Origin: Spirosoma rigui
GTDB lineage: Bacteria; Bacteroidota; Bacteroidia; Cytophagales; Spirosomataceae
Assembly: GCF_002067135.1 (NCBI RefSeq)
Contig: NZ_CP020105.1
Location: forward strand, 558,001-622,000
Length of the DNA: 64,000 nt
Reading direction: 5' to 3'
The notes under the pieces were generated by a model. The model did not search any database. It had not been told where the DNA came from and saw nothing but the letters and a program-made list of their open reading frames with translations. Made by a program: the position numbers and the translations under genes. This document shows positions 47,294-55,965 of this stretch, piece after piece (the first letter of the stretch is position 1; every line of letters begins with the position of its first letter).

Positions 47294-49081
47294 ATGCGTA
47301 AATACGTTTACCTTTTCTGCTTTCTGCTTAGTTTGTTTTCTGCCCGGGCGCAAAGCCCGTTCGTGCCACTCAACACTGACTATTACCACCTGATCGACAG
47401 GCTTGAGATACGCCAGAATCGCTGGGCTGAGGGATTTCACAGCAGCGTGAAACCTTACAACCGGCAGAGCATTATTCAGCTAACAGACAGTATGGCCGCC
47501 AACCCAGGCCGCGATTTCTCCGATACGGATTACTTCAACTACGACTACCTGCGTGACGACAGTTGGGAGTGGATCTCGTCTTCTGCCGACTCACTACGTT
47601 CTGATCCTTTTACCAGGCACCTACGCCCGCTACCCGGTCCCGGCGACAGCGAGCGCCCGCTGCTGAACGTCTTTTACCAGAAAAAAGCCGACTTCTACAG
47701 CCTCCGCACACCCGACATCGATCTGCACGTGAACCCGGTCGTATACGTTGGAATAGGTGTGGAGAACGTAAACCGGCCCTACACGGCAAATTCCGGGGCT
47801 ACCAACTCCCTGTTCGTGAACACACGGGGGCTGGAGGTTCGGGGCACTATTGGCCGCAAACTGGGCTTCTATTCGTTCTTCTCCGATAACCAGGCCATCT
47901 ACCCCGAATACATACAAGCCTATGGACGGACATACAGCCGTAACAACGGGCAGGAGGGGTCGGCTCCGGGCGAATCGTTCATCAAACGGTTTGGCCAGCG
48001 GGGGTCCGATTTTCTGTCGGCCCGCGGCTATATCACCTTCAATGCACTGAAAGTTATCAATGTGCAGTTTGGTCATGACCGGAACTTCTTCGGCAACGGA
48101 TTTCGCTCCCTGTTTCTGTCGGACAACAGCCCCTCATCGCTGTTTTTGAAGTTTTCAACCCGGCTGGGCAAAAACATCCAGTACACGAATTTGTTCACAC
48201 AACTTCAGAATACCCAGGCTCCGCTGAACACCGCCGAAGGAGATCGCCTGATTCCTCCTAAGTTTGCGGCCATGCACCACCTGAGCATCAATGTGGGTGA
48301 CCATTTTAACTTTGGGGTCTTCGAAGCCGAAGTATTCAGCCGCGACCGGGTCGATCTGAGCTACCTTAATCCCGTCATTCTGTACCGCTACGTAGAGTCG
48401 AGCCGGGGGAGTGCCGACAATGCCATGATTGGTCTGGACTTCAAGGGTAATTTTCTCTCGCACTTCCTGGTTTATAGCCAGCTTATGCTCGACGAGTTTC
48501 TGCTGAAAGAGCTGAAAGCCGGTAAGGGCAGCTGGACTAACAAGTTTGCCTGGCAGTTAGGAGCCAAATACATCGATGCCTTCGACGTACCTAACCTTGA
48601 CCTGCAGGTTGAAATGAACCTGGCTCGCCCGTTTACCTATTCGCACGAGAAGTCGGCTACGGTGAGCGCCGGGCAAACCAACTACGCCAATTACAGCCAG
48701 CCGATGGCTCATCCGCTGGGGGCCAATTTCATTGAAACCCTGGGTATCGTTCGGTTTCAGCAGAAGCGTCTGTCCGGCACTGGCATTTTTGGAGTAATGA
48801 CCTACGGAGCCGATGAGGACGGCAAAAATTACGGCGGTAATATCCTGATCGACTACCGCACCCGGTACCGCGATGAAGGTAACTACATTGGGCAGGGCCG
48901 CAAAAACATTGTGACCTACGCTGACTTACGGGGTTCCTACATGCTTCGCCACAATATCTTTCTCGAAGCACGATACCTGTATCGTTACCAGGATAGCCAG
49001 CTACGGGTCGACACGTATTCCAACCAGGTTGCCAGCGTAGCCCTGCGCTGGAACCTTCCTTATCGAAACTGGGTGTTTTAA
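47294..49081 (+). CDS. Capsule-assembly Wzi-family outer-membrane protein
   Basis: 595 residues. A signal peptide (MRKYVYLFCFLLSLFSARAQ) is followed by an all-beta barrel; the segment VQFGHDRNFFGNGFRSL is the conserved core of the Bacteroidota Wzi-like family, with VDLSYLNPVILYRYVE further on. The last residues form a terminal strand ending in F. In E. coli, Wzi is a surface lectin that anchors capsule; the Bacteroidota proteins are assumed to bind surface polysaccharide. gmhA follows, a lipopolysaccharide-core precursor gene, which fits an envelope-glycan theme. An upstream TTG in the same frame was rejected because the signal peptide begins at this ATG. Confidence 0.82.
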   Translation: MRKYVYLFCFLLSLFSARAQSPFVPLNTDYYHLIDRLEIRQNRWAEGFHSSVKPYNRQSIIQLTDSMAANPGRDFSDTDYFNYDYLRDDSWEWISSSADSLRSDPFTRHLRPLPGPGDSERPLLNVFYQKKADFYSLRTPDIDLHVNPVVYVGIGVENVNRPYTANSGATNSLFVNTRGLEVRGTIGRKLGFYSFFSDNQAIYPEYIQAYGRTYSRNNGQEGSAPGESFIKRFGQRGSDFLSARGYITFNALKVINVQFGHDRNFFGNGFRSLFLSDNSPSSLFLKFSTRLGKNIQYTNLFTQLQNTQAPLNTAEGDRLIPPKFAAMHHLSINVGDHFNFGVFEAEVFSRDRVDLSYLNPVILYRYVESSRGSADNAMIGLDFKGNFLSHFLVYSQLMLDEFLLKELKAGKGSWTNKFAWQLGAKYIDAFDVPNLDLQVEMNLARPFTYSHEKSATVSAGQTNYANYSQPMAHPLGANFIETLGIVRFQQKRLSGTGIFGVMTYGADEDGKNYGGNILIDYRTRYRDEGNYIGQGRKNIVTYADLRGSYMLRHNIFLEARYLYRYQDSQLRVDTYSNQVASVALRWNLPYRNWVF

Positions 49082-49113
49082 ACAGCGGTAGCGCAGAAGT
49101 CAACCGGCGGCAG

Positions 49114-49121
49114 TAAGTTTG
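49114..49121 (+). promoter_or_regulatory. Candidate -7 element of gmhA (TAAGTTTG)
   Basis: Exact TAnnTTTG match 50 bp before the gmhA ATG; no good -33 box. Confidence 0.4.
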
Positions 49122-49171
49122 CGTTGTGTTGGCTACTCACAACGGCCACACCGCCCACGAAATCAACAAAA

Positions 49172-49747
49172 ATGCTCGACATTATCCGTCACGAACTGAC
49201 CGAAGCACAGTCTGTTCTCGACACGTTTCTGAACGACCCTGCCAACCTTTCGGCTATCGACGATGCCGCCCGGCTCATGGCCGACGCCCTCACCAACGGT
49301 CGTAAAATCATTTCCTGTGGCAACGGGGGTTCCCACTGCGATGCCATGCACTTTGCTGAAGAGCTCTCCGGCCGCTACCGGGGCGACCGCCGTTCGCTGG
49401 CGGCCATTGCCATCTCCGACTCCAGCCACATTACCTGCGTAGGAAACGACTATGGCTACGATGCCATCTTCTCGCGCTTTGTCGAAGGCCTTGGCAATGA
49501 AGGCGACGTACTGCTTGGCCTGACGACCAGTGGTAATTCACCGAACATAATCCGCGCCGTGGAGGCAGCCCGGAGCCGGGGTATGAAAGTTGTTCTATTG
49601 ACGGGCAAAGACGGTGGCAAGTTGGCTGGCCAGGCCGACGCTGAGGTACGCGTTGCTCATTTCGGGTATGCCGACCGGATTCAGGAAATTCATATTAAGG
49701 TTATCCACCTGTTTATCCTGCTGATCGAAAAGCTGGTCATTCACTAG
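49172..49747 (+). CDS. gmhA: D-sedoheptulose 7-phosphate isomerase
   Basis: 191 residues, SIS domain. [20 protein letters not shown] is the GmhA signature with the zinc/substrate region, [10 protein letters not shown] the second phosphate-binding loop, and [19 protein letters not shown] the C-terminal helix with catalytic Glu/His. It converts sedoheptulose 7-phosphate to D-glycero-D-manno-heptose 7-phosphate, the first step of heptose synthesis for lipopolysaccharide core or S-layer glycans. No other heptose genes are in the window. The start at 49172 was chosen over an earlier frame start for agreement with family length. Confidence 0.93.
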   Translation: MLDIIRHELTEAQSVLDTFLNDPANLSAIDDAARLMADALTNGRKIISCGNGGSHCDAMHFAEELSGRYRGDRRSLAAIAISDSSHITCVGNDYGYDAIFSRFVEGLGNEGDVLLGLTTSGNSPNIIRAVEAARSRGMKVVLLTGKDGGKLAGQADAEVRVAHFGYADRIQEIHIKVIHLFILLIEKLVIH

Positions 49748-49755
49748 CAAACCCG

Positions 49756-49814
49756 CAAACGGAAAGGGGGCCAATTAGCATGTGTAAAGCTGATTGGCCC
49801 CCTTTCCGTTTTTT
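49756..49814. terminator. Bidirectional terminator with T-tract
   Basis: 19-bp perfect arms (49756-49774 and 49792-49810), extendable by four pairs after one mismatch. The right side ends in seven T (49808-49814). Lies between the convergent gmhA and TPM genes. Confidence 0.9.
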
Positions 49815-49825
49815 TATCTTACCCG

Positions 49826-50692
49826 TTAGTAGTCGCCACCGGCGCCACCACCCCCGAAGCTGCCTCCGCCAAAACCGCCGAAGCCGCCACCACCACCTCC
49901 TCCGCCACCAAAGCTGCCACCACCGGAGCTACCCCAGCCGGAGTAGGTCGATGTGGGAAAAAACACGGGCGGAAAGAATCCACCGCCCCGATTCCGGTTG
50001 CTACCGCCCCCACCCCCGCTGTTTCGGCGTACGATGATGAACACAATGACGAAAATGATGATAAGAATAAAGAGAAAGGAACCGCCCCCCTCGTCCGAAT
50101 CAGTTTTGGGTTCTCCTTTGTATTCACCGCTGGCCCGTTGAAAAATCTCGGTCGTTGCCGCGTCGAGACCCTGAAAATACTGCTGCTGCCGGAATGCAGG
50201 CGTTATCTGATTCGTTATAATCCGCTTGGCAATGGCGTCGGGAATGGCCCCCTCCAGCCCGTAGCCCACGGAGATGTACACCTTGCGAGTCTGGGTAGCC
50301 CAGGCAATGACAATACCGTTGTTTTTACCCTGCTGACCTACGCCCCATTTTCGTCCAATTTGGAACGCAAAATCCCCGATCGGGTAAGGTTCCGTTGTTT
50401 TTACGATGACAATCGTCACCTGCGACGAGGTGGAGTCATTGTACATCCGGAGTTTTTGTTCGAGTTGTGCCCGCTCGGTACTGCTCAGAATTCCCACAAA
50501 ATCATTCACCAGCCGGGGCGGGTTGGGTTTGTCAGGAATGGCCGCATCAGCCGTCGTACCGTTGTCGGTAGCGGTATTTTCCTGCGCCCGTATGCCCATA
50601 GGCAACACCAGCAGGAACACCAGCATCGCCAGCCGGAGGGTTCGGACAGCAGAAGAAAATAGTGTAAGTACGTTCACGGATGTATCAGTCAA
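49826..50692 (-). CDS. TPM-domain membrane protein with Gly-rich tail (YgcG-like)
   Basis: 288 residues. A signal peptide (LAMLVFLLVLPMGIRAQ) precedes the TPM domain (about 60-190: LVNDFVGILSSTERAQLEQK, VTIVIVKTTEPYPIGDFA, KVYISVGYGLEGAIPD). One membrane segment (FLFILIIIFVIVFIIVRR, about 207-225) and a tail of almost only Gly, Ser and Phe follow. The domain faces the periplasm. TPM proteins have phosphatase activity in the plant homologue; the bacterial role is unclear. The start is not ATG: TTG at 50692 overlaps the upstream stop by 8 bp, and a GTG at 50677 is an alternative. Confidence 0.85.
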   Translation of the reverse strand: MTDTSVNVLTLFSSAVRTLRLAMLVFLLVLPMGIRAQENTATDNGTTADAAIPDKPNPPRLVNDFVGILSSTERAQLEQKLRMYNDSTSSQVTIVIVKTTEPYPIGDFAFQIGRKWGVGQQGKNNGIVIAWATQTRKVYISVGYGLEGAIPDAIAKRIITNQITPAFRQQQYFQGLDAATTEIFQRASGEYKGEPKTDSDEGGGSFLFILIIIFVIVFIIVRRNSGGGGGSNRNRGGGFFPPVFFPTSTYSGWGSSGGGSFGGGGGGGGGFGGFGGGSFGGGGAGGDY

Positions 50693-51116
50693 ACGAAATA
50701 TCGTCGGCGAGTTCGTTGATATCGGTTACGCCGTCGTAGGGGAAATACTGCCGCAGTTGCTGCCCGGCCCGTTCAATACCCAGACTCAGTCCTTCGGCGT
50801 ACTCGCCGTTAACGAAGTAGCTTCGGAGTAAATCCTTGGTGCTTTCCCAGAAGTCGGCGGGCACCTTGGCGTTGATACCCTGATCGCCCAGAATAGCGAA
50901 TTTCCGGTCGGCATGGGCCAGATAGAACAGTACCCCGTTCCGGGCTTTCGTCTGGTGCATACCCAGCCGGGCAAACACCTCGATAGCGCGCTGAACGGGA
51001 TCGGCAGTGGAGCATTTGGGCTCAACGTGTACACGGATTTCACCCGATGTGGCTGTTTCGGCCTGCCGGATGGCGTCTACAATACGCTGTTGTTGGTCGG
51101 GAGTGAATGGAGACAT
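50685..51116 (-). CDS. TPM-domain protein, soluble
   Basis: 143 residues, one TPM domain: TPDQQQRIVDAIRQAE, TSGEIRVHVEPKC, RNGVLFYLAHADRKFAILGD, KVPADFWE, and a C-terminal helix. No signal peptide or membrane segment, so it probably faces the cytoplasm, opposite the domain of the next gene. It is the middle gene of a LemA-TPM-TPM operon, a recurring set in Bacteroidota. The ATG at 51116 was chosen; a TTG two codons earlier is possible. Confidence 0.85.
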   Translation of the reverse strand: MSPFTPDQQQRIVDAIRQAETATSGEIRVHVEPKCSTADPVQRAIEVFARLGMHQTKARNGVLFYLAHADRKFAILGDQGINAKVPADFWESTKDLLRSYFVNGEYAEGLSLGIERAGQQLRQYFPYDGVTDINELADDISFD

Positions 51117-51194
51117 GCACAAGTGACCGGGTCGCCGGTACGGTGATGGATCACGGGCGATGAATACCTATTCGGTACCCATCGCCCGTCAGAA

Positions 51195-51776
51195 CTAAAA
51201 TTGTACCGTTGGTGCGCTCTGGGCTGCCTGCGATGCTTCGAAAAGCCCTTTGCGGCTAAAGCCGAAAATGCCGGCGAAAATATTGTTCGGGAATGACCGT
51301 ACCGACTGGTTGTAGCTGGTTGCTACGCCGTTGAAATCGTTACGGGCTACGGTAATCCGGTTTTCAGTCCCCTCCAGCTGTGCCTGTAATTCCGAGAAGT
51401 TCTGCGTAGCGCGGAGTTGCGGGTAGCTTTCCGCAACAGCCAGCAGCCGCGACAGCGAACCGCTCAATTGGTCCTGGGCTGCCTGAAACTTCTGAATATT
51501 CTCGGGGGTCAGTTGATCGGCGTTCAGGTTAATACCCGTTGCGCTGGCCCGTGCCTGAATAACGGCGGTCAGTGTGCTCTTCTCAAAATTAGCCGCGCCC
51601 TGCACCGTCCGGACAAGGTTGGGAATAAGGTCGGCCCGGCGCTGGTACTGAGTCTGTACATTGGCCCACGACTTTTCAACCTGCGTATCTTTTTCAACGA
51701 GGCCGTTATAGGAACTACAGCCGTACATACCTAAGGCAATGGCAATAACGACTACGATTATTAAGGTTCTTGACAT
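51195..51776 (-). CDS. LemA family lipoprotein-like protein
   Basis: 193 residues. The N-terminal membrane segment ends in GMYGC, a plausible lipobox (C20). The LemA helical bundle has YNGLVEKDTQVEKSWANVQT, YQRRADLIPNLVRTVQGAA, and SYNQSVRSFPNNIFAG near the end. LemA proteins form coiled-coil bundles of unknown role, and in Bacteroidota nearly always neighbour TPM genes, as here. It heads the operon with the two TPM genes (78 bp to the next). Confidence 0.9.
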   Translation of the reverse strand: MSRTLIIVVVIAIALGMYGCSSYNGLVEKDTQVEKSWANVQTQYQRRADLIPNLVRTVQGAANFEKSTLTAVIQARASATGINLNADQLTPENIQKFQAAQDQLSGSLSRLLAVAESYPQLRATQNFSELQAQLEGTENRITVARNDFNGVATSYNQSVRSFPNNIFAGIFGFSRKGLFEASQAAQSAPTVQF

Positions 51777-51852
51777 GGTTTGTTCAGATGGAAAGAATTG
51801 TTGTTGGCGTCAAAGTTGGGTAAAACTATCAATTTGTCAATGTAAATCTACG

Positions 51853-53301
51853 TTAGTGGTGTTTTTCGGCCTTGGCCCACTTGTTTGGATTGATGACCGG
51901 TAACGGGTAGGAATCGCCCAGTCCAACGTGGTACTGCGACTGCTCCACGGGCGACAGATTGGAAACCAGATGCAGCTTGTTAGCGGGCACATCGGCCAGC
52001 TCAGGAAGCCAGTGTTTCACGTAGGTACCCTGTTCATCGTAGCGAGTAGCCTGGTTGTAAATGTTGAAGTAGCGGTTTTCGCGCGGATCATTGCCTACTC
52101 CGGCTACGTAGTTCCAGTTGCCCCAGTTGCTGCACGGATCGTAATCGACCAGCATGGACTCGAAGTAAGCCGCCCCCCATGTCCAGTCGATACCAAGATC
52201 TTTAACCAGAAAGCTCCCCACATTTTGCCGGCCCCGGTTAGACATGAACCCGGTCTGGTTCAACTCCCGCATGTTCGCGTCGATGAACGGAATACCCGTC
52301 GTGCCATCGGTCCAGCGTTTGAACAGCTCCACGTCATGGCTCCATTTCACGCCCAGTTCATGTTTAATGCCACTTGGCTTGAAGATTCGGGTACCGTAGC
52401 GGAGGGCTACAAACCGGAAAAAGTCGCGCCATAGTAGCTCAAAAACCAGCCAGTACGTCGAGTCGTTTTTGACCTGTTCGGTCTCATAACGCTTCACCTC
52501 ACTGTAGACCTGCCGGGGCGATAGACATCCCAGCGCCAGCCAGGCCGAGAACTTACTCGAGTAATCTTCGCCCAGCATCCCGTTACGGGTCTCCTTGTAG
52601 GTTTTAATGAGTCCTTTTTCCCAGATGTACCGATTCAGCCGCGCAAGGGCTTCTGTTTCGCCCCCGTGAAAGGCAACGGCCGCCCGATGATCGGCTACGA
52701 TGTCATCAGTAAAGCCCAGGCTTTGTAAGGTAGGCATCTCCCCTGCCGGCACACCGGACACCAGTTCGATCCGCGTTGGCGTCGGGATCAACGCCCGGAC
52801 CTTCGCCGATTTCTCGATCTGGGTTCTGAACTGGGTAAAGACCGTTGGGAGCCGGGCCAGATCGAAGGGCAAGTCCCGCACGTGGTAGAGCGTCGATTGC
52901 CAGACCAGTTCCAGATCGATGTTGAGCGGCTTCAGCCGCTTGCTCAGGTCCGATTCCGTATCGGTTTCTTCCTGGGTCACCTCTTTACTGGCATAAATTG
53001 CTTCAGCCTGGATGTCCTCGGCCAGTTCGGCCAGTACGAGCGCCGGGTTGCCAACCCGAATGATCAGATCAGCTCCTTTCTGTTGCAATGACCGTCGGAG
53101 ATCGGTTACGGCTTCGAGCAGAAACCTGGCCCGAAATGGTCCCGTTTTGGGAAACCCGATGGAGTTAAGTTCAGCAAACCAGCGCGGGTCGAACACAAAC
53201 ACGGGTAAAACCGCAGCATCGTTCGCCATGGCCTGAAAAAAGGCATCATTATCATGCAACCGGAGATCATTGCGGAACCAGTATAGAATTCGTTGGGGCA
53301 T
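51853..53301 (-). CDS. Cryptochrome/photolyase family protein, DASH type
   Basis: 482 residues. The photolyase N-terminal domain (ILYWFRNDLRLHDN, VFVFDPRWF) binds an antenna cofactor, and the FAD-binding domain has ETRNGMLGEDYSSKFSAWLALGCLS in its core, ELLWRDFFRF, MRELNQTGFMSNRGRQNVGSF in parts, and DYDPCSNWGNWNYVAGVGNDPRENR in parts, a set typical of Cry-DASH. Members repair cyclobutane dimers, mainly in single-stranded DNA. The start at ATG 53301 opens the Rossmann strand; the frame extends further upstream through the terminator of the DUF547 gene. Confidence 0.92.
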   Translation of the reverse strand: MPQRILYWFRNDLRLHDNDAFFQAMANDAAVLPVFVFDPRWFAELNSIGFPKTGPFRARFLLEAVTDLRRSLQQKGADLIIRVGNPALVLAELAEDIQAEAIYASKEVTQEETDTESDLSKRLKPLNIDLELVWQSTLYHVRDLPFDLARLPTVFTQFRTQIEKSAKVRALIPTPTRIELVSGVPAGEMPTLQSLGFTDDIVADHRAAVAFHGGETEALARLNRYIWEKGLIKTYKETRNGMLGEDYSSKFSAWLALGCLSPRQVYSEVKRYETEQVKNDSTYWLVFELLWRDFFRFVALRYGTRIFKPSGIKHELGVKWSHDVELFKRWTDGTTGIPFIDANMRELNQTGFMSNRGRQNVGSFLVKDLGIDWTWGAAYFESMLVDYDPCSNWGNWNYVAGVGNDPRENRYFNIYNQATRYDEQGTYVKHWLPELADVPANKLHLVSNLSPVEQSQYHVGLGDSYPLPVINPNKWAKAEKHH

Positions 53302-53346
53302 AAAAAAACAGGCTGTCGGTCGTATACGTACTATACCGACAACCTG
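53302..53346 (-). terminator. Intrinsic terminator of the DUF547 gene
   Basis: 12-bp arms with one mismatch (53309-53320 and 53335-53346), followed on the minus strand by seven T (53302-53308) that abut the photolyase start codon. Confidence 0.85.
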
Positions 53347-53400
53347 AAATAGAAGGATAAGTTTCCTCCGGCAACGTTCGTCAATCAACCAGCGGGCAGA

Positions 53401-54195
53401 TTACTGCTCGTTCAGGTCCCAATTGTAGTCGAGAAATGAAATCTGGGTGTCCTGATTGATTTTTGTTTTCGAGTATTTGTTGACCCAGTACTCCACCGAC
53501 TTGTTGTCATCCTTCCAGTCGCCTTTGTACCAGTCAAAATACTTCGATAGGCTGGCTTTTTTGGCAGTAATGGCATTCTTGGCGGGGTTGTTCAGGAAAT
53601 CGCTTCCCTGATCGTCCAGTTGTGCATTAAGTTTGGCACCCGTGTACGCTTCGTTGCGAAGCCGGGGACAGGAGCGGGCGGCACATACGAGCGCAAAGTG
53701 AATCCGCTTATCGTCGAATTTCTTCCGCAGCGTTCCGTGTTCAATACGGTTCAAATCGTAGGTCTCATTACCCACTTTAATGAACTTGATATCCCAGGGC
53801 GTATTGACAAAAGGAATCTTGATTTTACTGCCAATATCCTTGATGCTCTTAACGGGGTAGTGTTCCAGAATAAGCTGGATGGTGTTGGCGTTGTAGGCGT
53901 TGATCCAGTAGGCCATCTGTTCCTCCTGGCTCCACTTGTCGGTTGGGGGATTCTTGGCCAGCAGATCGAGGTATTTTTTGAGTTCTTTCTCGTCACTCTT
54001 AAACCCTTTGTAATTAACGAGCCCTTTTTCGTTAATGTATTTTTTGGCCAGCTGATCGAATAACGCGTGGCTAACCGGCTCGGCCGCCACTGTTGCGTGC
54101 ACTGGAGGAGTCACGGGCTCCCGAAACGACAGCAGGCACGTAACCGATAAGCCCGCCAGCAATAACGCTATCCCTTTCATCGTGTAGTGTTTCAT
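53401..54195 (-). CDS. DUF547 domain protein, exported
   Basis: 264 residues. A signal peptide precedes a DUF547 domain with the hallmark EEQMAYWINAYNANTIQLIL, DIKFIKVGNETYDLNRIEHG (in parts), RIHFALVCAARSCPRLRN and SKYFDWYKGDW. The Cys in CAARSCP and the following residues suggest a papain-like or redox site, but no activity is established. Two ATGs (54195, 54180) are possible; the signal peptide works with either. Single-gene transcript, divergent from the SDR gene. Confidence 0.85.
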   Translation of the reverse strand: MKHYTMKGIALLLAGLSVTCLLSFREPVTPPVHATVAAEPVSHALFDQLAKKYINEKGLVNYKGFKSDEKELKKYLDLLAKNPPTDKWSQEEQMAYWINAYNANTIQLILEHYPVKSIKDIGSKIKIPFVNTPWDIKFIKVGNETYDLNRIEHGTLRKKFDDKRIHFALVCAARSCPRLRNEAYTGAKLNAQLDDQGSDFLNNPAKNAITAKKASLSKYFDWYKGDWKDDNKSVEYWVNKYSKTKINQDTQISFLDYNWDLNEQ

Positions 54196-54279
54196 GTTCT
54201 TGTTTGTTTAGGAATACATACGTCGGGAAACCTTAAAAGGTTTACCTGCTGTTTGCAGGCCAACTATCGTTGACATCAC

Positions 54280-55068
54280 ATGAATCTCGATCTAACCGGA
54301 AAGACCGCTCTCGTAGGCGGCAGTACACAGGGCATTGGCCGGGCAACGGCCGTTGAACTGGCTCTCCTGGGCGCTACCGTAGTGCTTATGGCCCGTAATG
54401 AAGCCGCCCTCCAGCAAACGATTAGCGATCTGGCCACGAACCACGGGCAAGTTCACCACTACATCGTTGCCGACTTCAGCCAGCCGGGAGCCGTACCCGC
54501 GGCCATTGCCGACCATCTGACAAAATTCCCGGATCTGCATATTCTAATCAACAACACGGGCGGGCCGGCGGGTGGGCCGCTCATTGATGCAAAGCCGGAG
54601 GAATTTGTTCAGACGTTTCACAATCACCTGCTCAACAACCAGGCTCTGGTGCAGGCAGTGGTGCCAGCCATGCAGCGGGCAGGCTTCGGGCGCATTGTCA
54701 ACATCATTTCAACGTCTGTCAAGCAACCCATCATTGGCTTGGGCGTTTCCAACACCATCCGGGGTGCCGTAGCCCAGTGGGCAAAAACCTTGTCGCTGGA
54801 GTTGGGGCCATCCGGAATAACAGTCAATAACGTACTGCCTGGCTATACCAGAACCGCCCGCCTGGACGCCGTACTGGCTATGCGGGCTAAATCGTCGGGC
54901 CAATCACCCGAAGACGTAGCGAGTCAGATGGAGCGGGAAATTCCGATTGGCCGCTTCGCCACCGCCGAAGAGGTTGCGGCTGCCGTAGCGTTCTTGTGTA
55001 CCCCCGCGGCCGCCAGTATATCAGGCATCAACGTCCCCGTCGATGGTGGCAAAACGGGAGGACTTTAA
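54280..55068 (+). CDS. SDR-fold oxidoreductase lacking the canonical Tyr and Lys
   Basis: 262 residues. The cofactor motif VGGSTQGIGRA and NNTGG after strand 4 are present, and a catalytic-type Ser is at S144. At the positions of the catalytic YxxxK pair, however, stand S157 and R161 (sequence VSNTIRGAV), exactly 13 and 17 residues after S144. I recall a subfamily that shares this V/L-SN-x-x-R pattern, so this is probably not a local mutation. The fold and NAD(P) site are intact; the chemistry may differ or rely on another residue. It is usually annotated as 3-oxoacyl-ACP reductase, which I would not assume. Confidence 0.8.
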   Translation: MNLDLTGKTALVGGSTQGIGRATAVELALLGATVVLMARNEAALQQTISDLATNHGQVHHYIVADFSQPGAVPAAIADHLTKFPDLHILINNTGGPAGGPLIDAKPEEFVQTFHNHLLNNQALVQAVVPAMQRAGFGRIVNIISTSVKQPIIGLGVSNTIRGAVAQWAKTLSLELGPSGITVNNVLPGYTRTARLDAVLAMRAKSSGQSPEDVASQMEREIPIGRFATAEEVAAAVAFLCTPAAASISGINVPVDGGKTGGL

Positions 55069-55078
55069 AAATAAAGCA

Positions 55079-55155
55079 AGAAGGGGTAGGAAAGGGACGA
55101 GTGGGAATGATGTGTGCATTCCTTCATTCCCACTCGTCCCTTTCCTACCCCTTCT
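55079..55155. terminator. Bidirectional terminator palindrome, 32-bp arms
   Basis: Perfect arms 55079-55110 and 55124-55155 with a 13-nt loop, filling almost the entire gap between the convergent SDR and response-regulator genes. Confidence 0.88.
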
Positions 55156-55161
55156 ATTTCT

Positions 55162-55821
55162 TTAAACCAAACTATTTTTGAAGGCGTAGGCGACCATACC
55201 CGCCGTATTTTTAGTGCCGGTTTTTTCCAGAATTCGCAGTCGGTGCCCTTCAACGGTACGGGGGCTAAGGAAAATTTTCTCGCTTATTTCGTTGGTCGAC
55301 AAACCTTCGCAAATCAGTACCAGTACCTCTTTTTCGCGTTCCGACAGGAGTATCTTGCTATTATAAAACGCATTGATCGGTTTCGTAACGGTTGTTTTGT
55401 TGGTCATCTTCCGGAGCATGGCTTTTGACACAAACTCGTTCAGATACACCCCTTCATCCATCACCTTCCGGATGGCCTTCTCCACCTCCCCCGCTTCGGC
55501 ATCTTTGAGCAGGTAGCCGCTGACACCCTTTTCAAGCAGGTGCAACACCATACGATCTTCGTCGTGCATGGTCAGGACCACTATTTTGATGAGGGGGAAA
55601 TTTTCGCGCAGGTAATCGGCCGTGGCCGTACCGTCCATGACCGGCATTTGTAAATCCAGTAATACCACGTCGGGTGTTTTACGGGGAATACGGTCTATCA
55701 ACTCCTGACCATTTCCCGCTTCCAGAATCAACTCAAAATCATGAACCTGACCCAATATCGTTGCCATTCCAACGCGGAACAGCGTATGGTCATCGCAGAG
55801 TGCCAGTTTTATTTTTCGCAT
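55162..55821 (-). CDS. NarL/LuxR-type response regulator
   Basis: 219 residues. Receiver domain 1-125 with acidic pair D10/D11, phospho-acceptor D56 in LLDLQMP, switch T in VLTMHD, and K in YLLKDA. LuxR-type helix-turn-helix about 150-215 (LSEREKEVLVLICEGLSTNEIS, FLSPRTVEGHRLRILEK in parts). It is the likely partner of the histidine kinase encoded 144 bp upstream on the same strand. The start at ATG 55821 gives the expected receiver N-terminus; the extra frame upstream is not conserved-looking. Confidence 0.93.
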   Translation of the reverse strand: MRKIKLALCDDHTLFRVGMATILGQVHDFELILEAGNGQELIDRIPRKTPDVVLLDLQMPVMDGTATADYLRENFPLIKIVVLTMHDEDRMVLHLLEKGVSGYLLKDAEAGEVEKAIRKVMDEGVYLNEFVSKAMLRKMTNKTTVTKPINAFYNSKILLSEREKEVLVLICEGLSTNEISEKIFLSPRTVEGHRLRILEKTGTKNTAGMVAYAFKNSLV

Positions 55822-55965
55822 AGAGGGAGCGGTTAAAGCGCAGGTGTTAGTCGTTGACAGAGGCCGTAAAGCAAACAACGGGCACGAATATAAAAGACTT
55901 AATGCACAAGAAAAAAACGTACATCTCTGACATTCACGCGCTTCCTCCTCTTTCTTCCAATCGAC

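Noticed and set aside
49826..50000. Repetitive GGC/GCC-rich stretch, considered as a repeat array
   Set aside because: It encodes the Gly-rich tail of the TPM protein; no regular spacers, so no CRISPR or tandem-repeat array.
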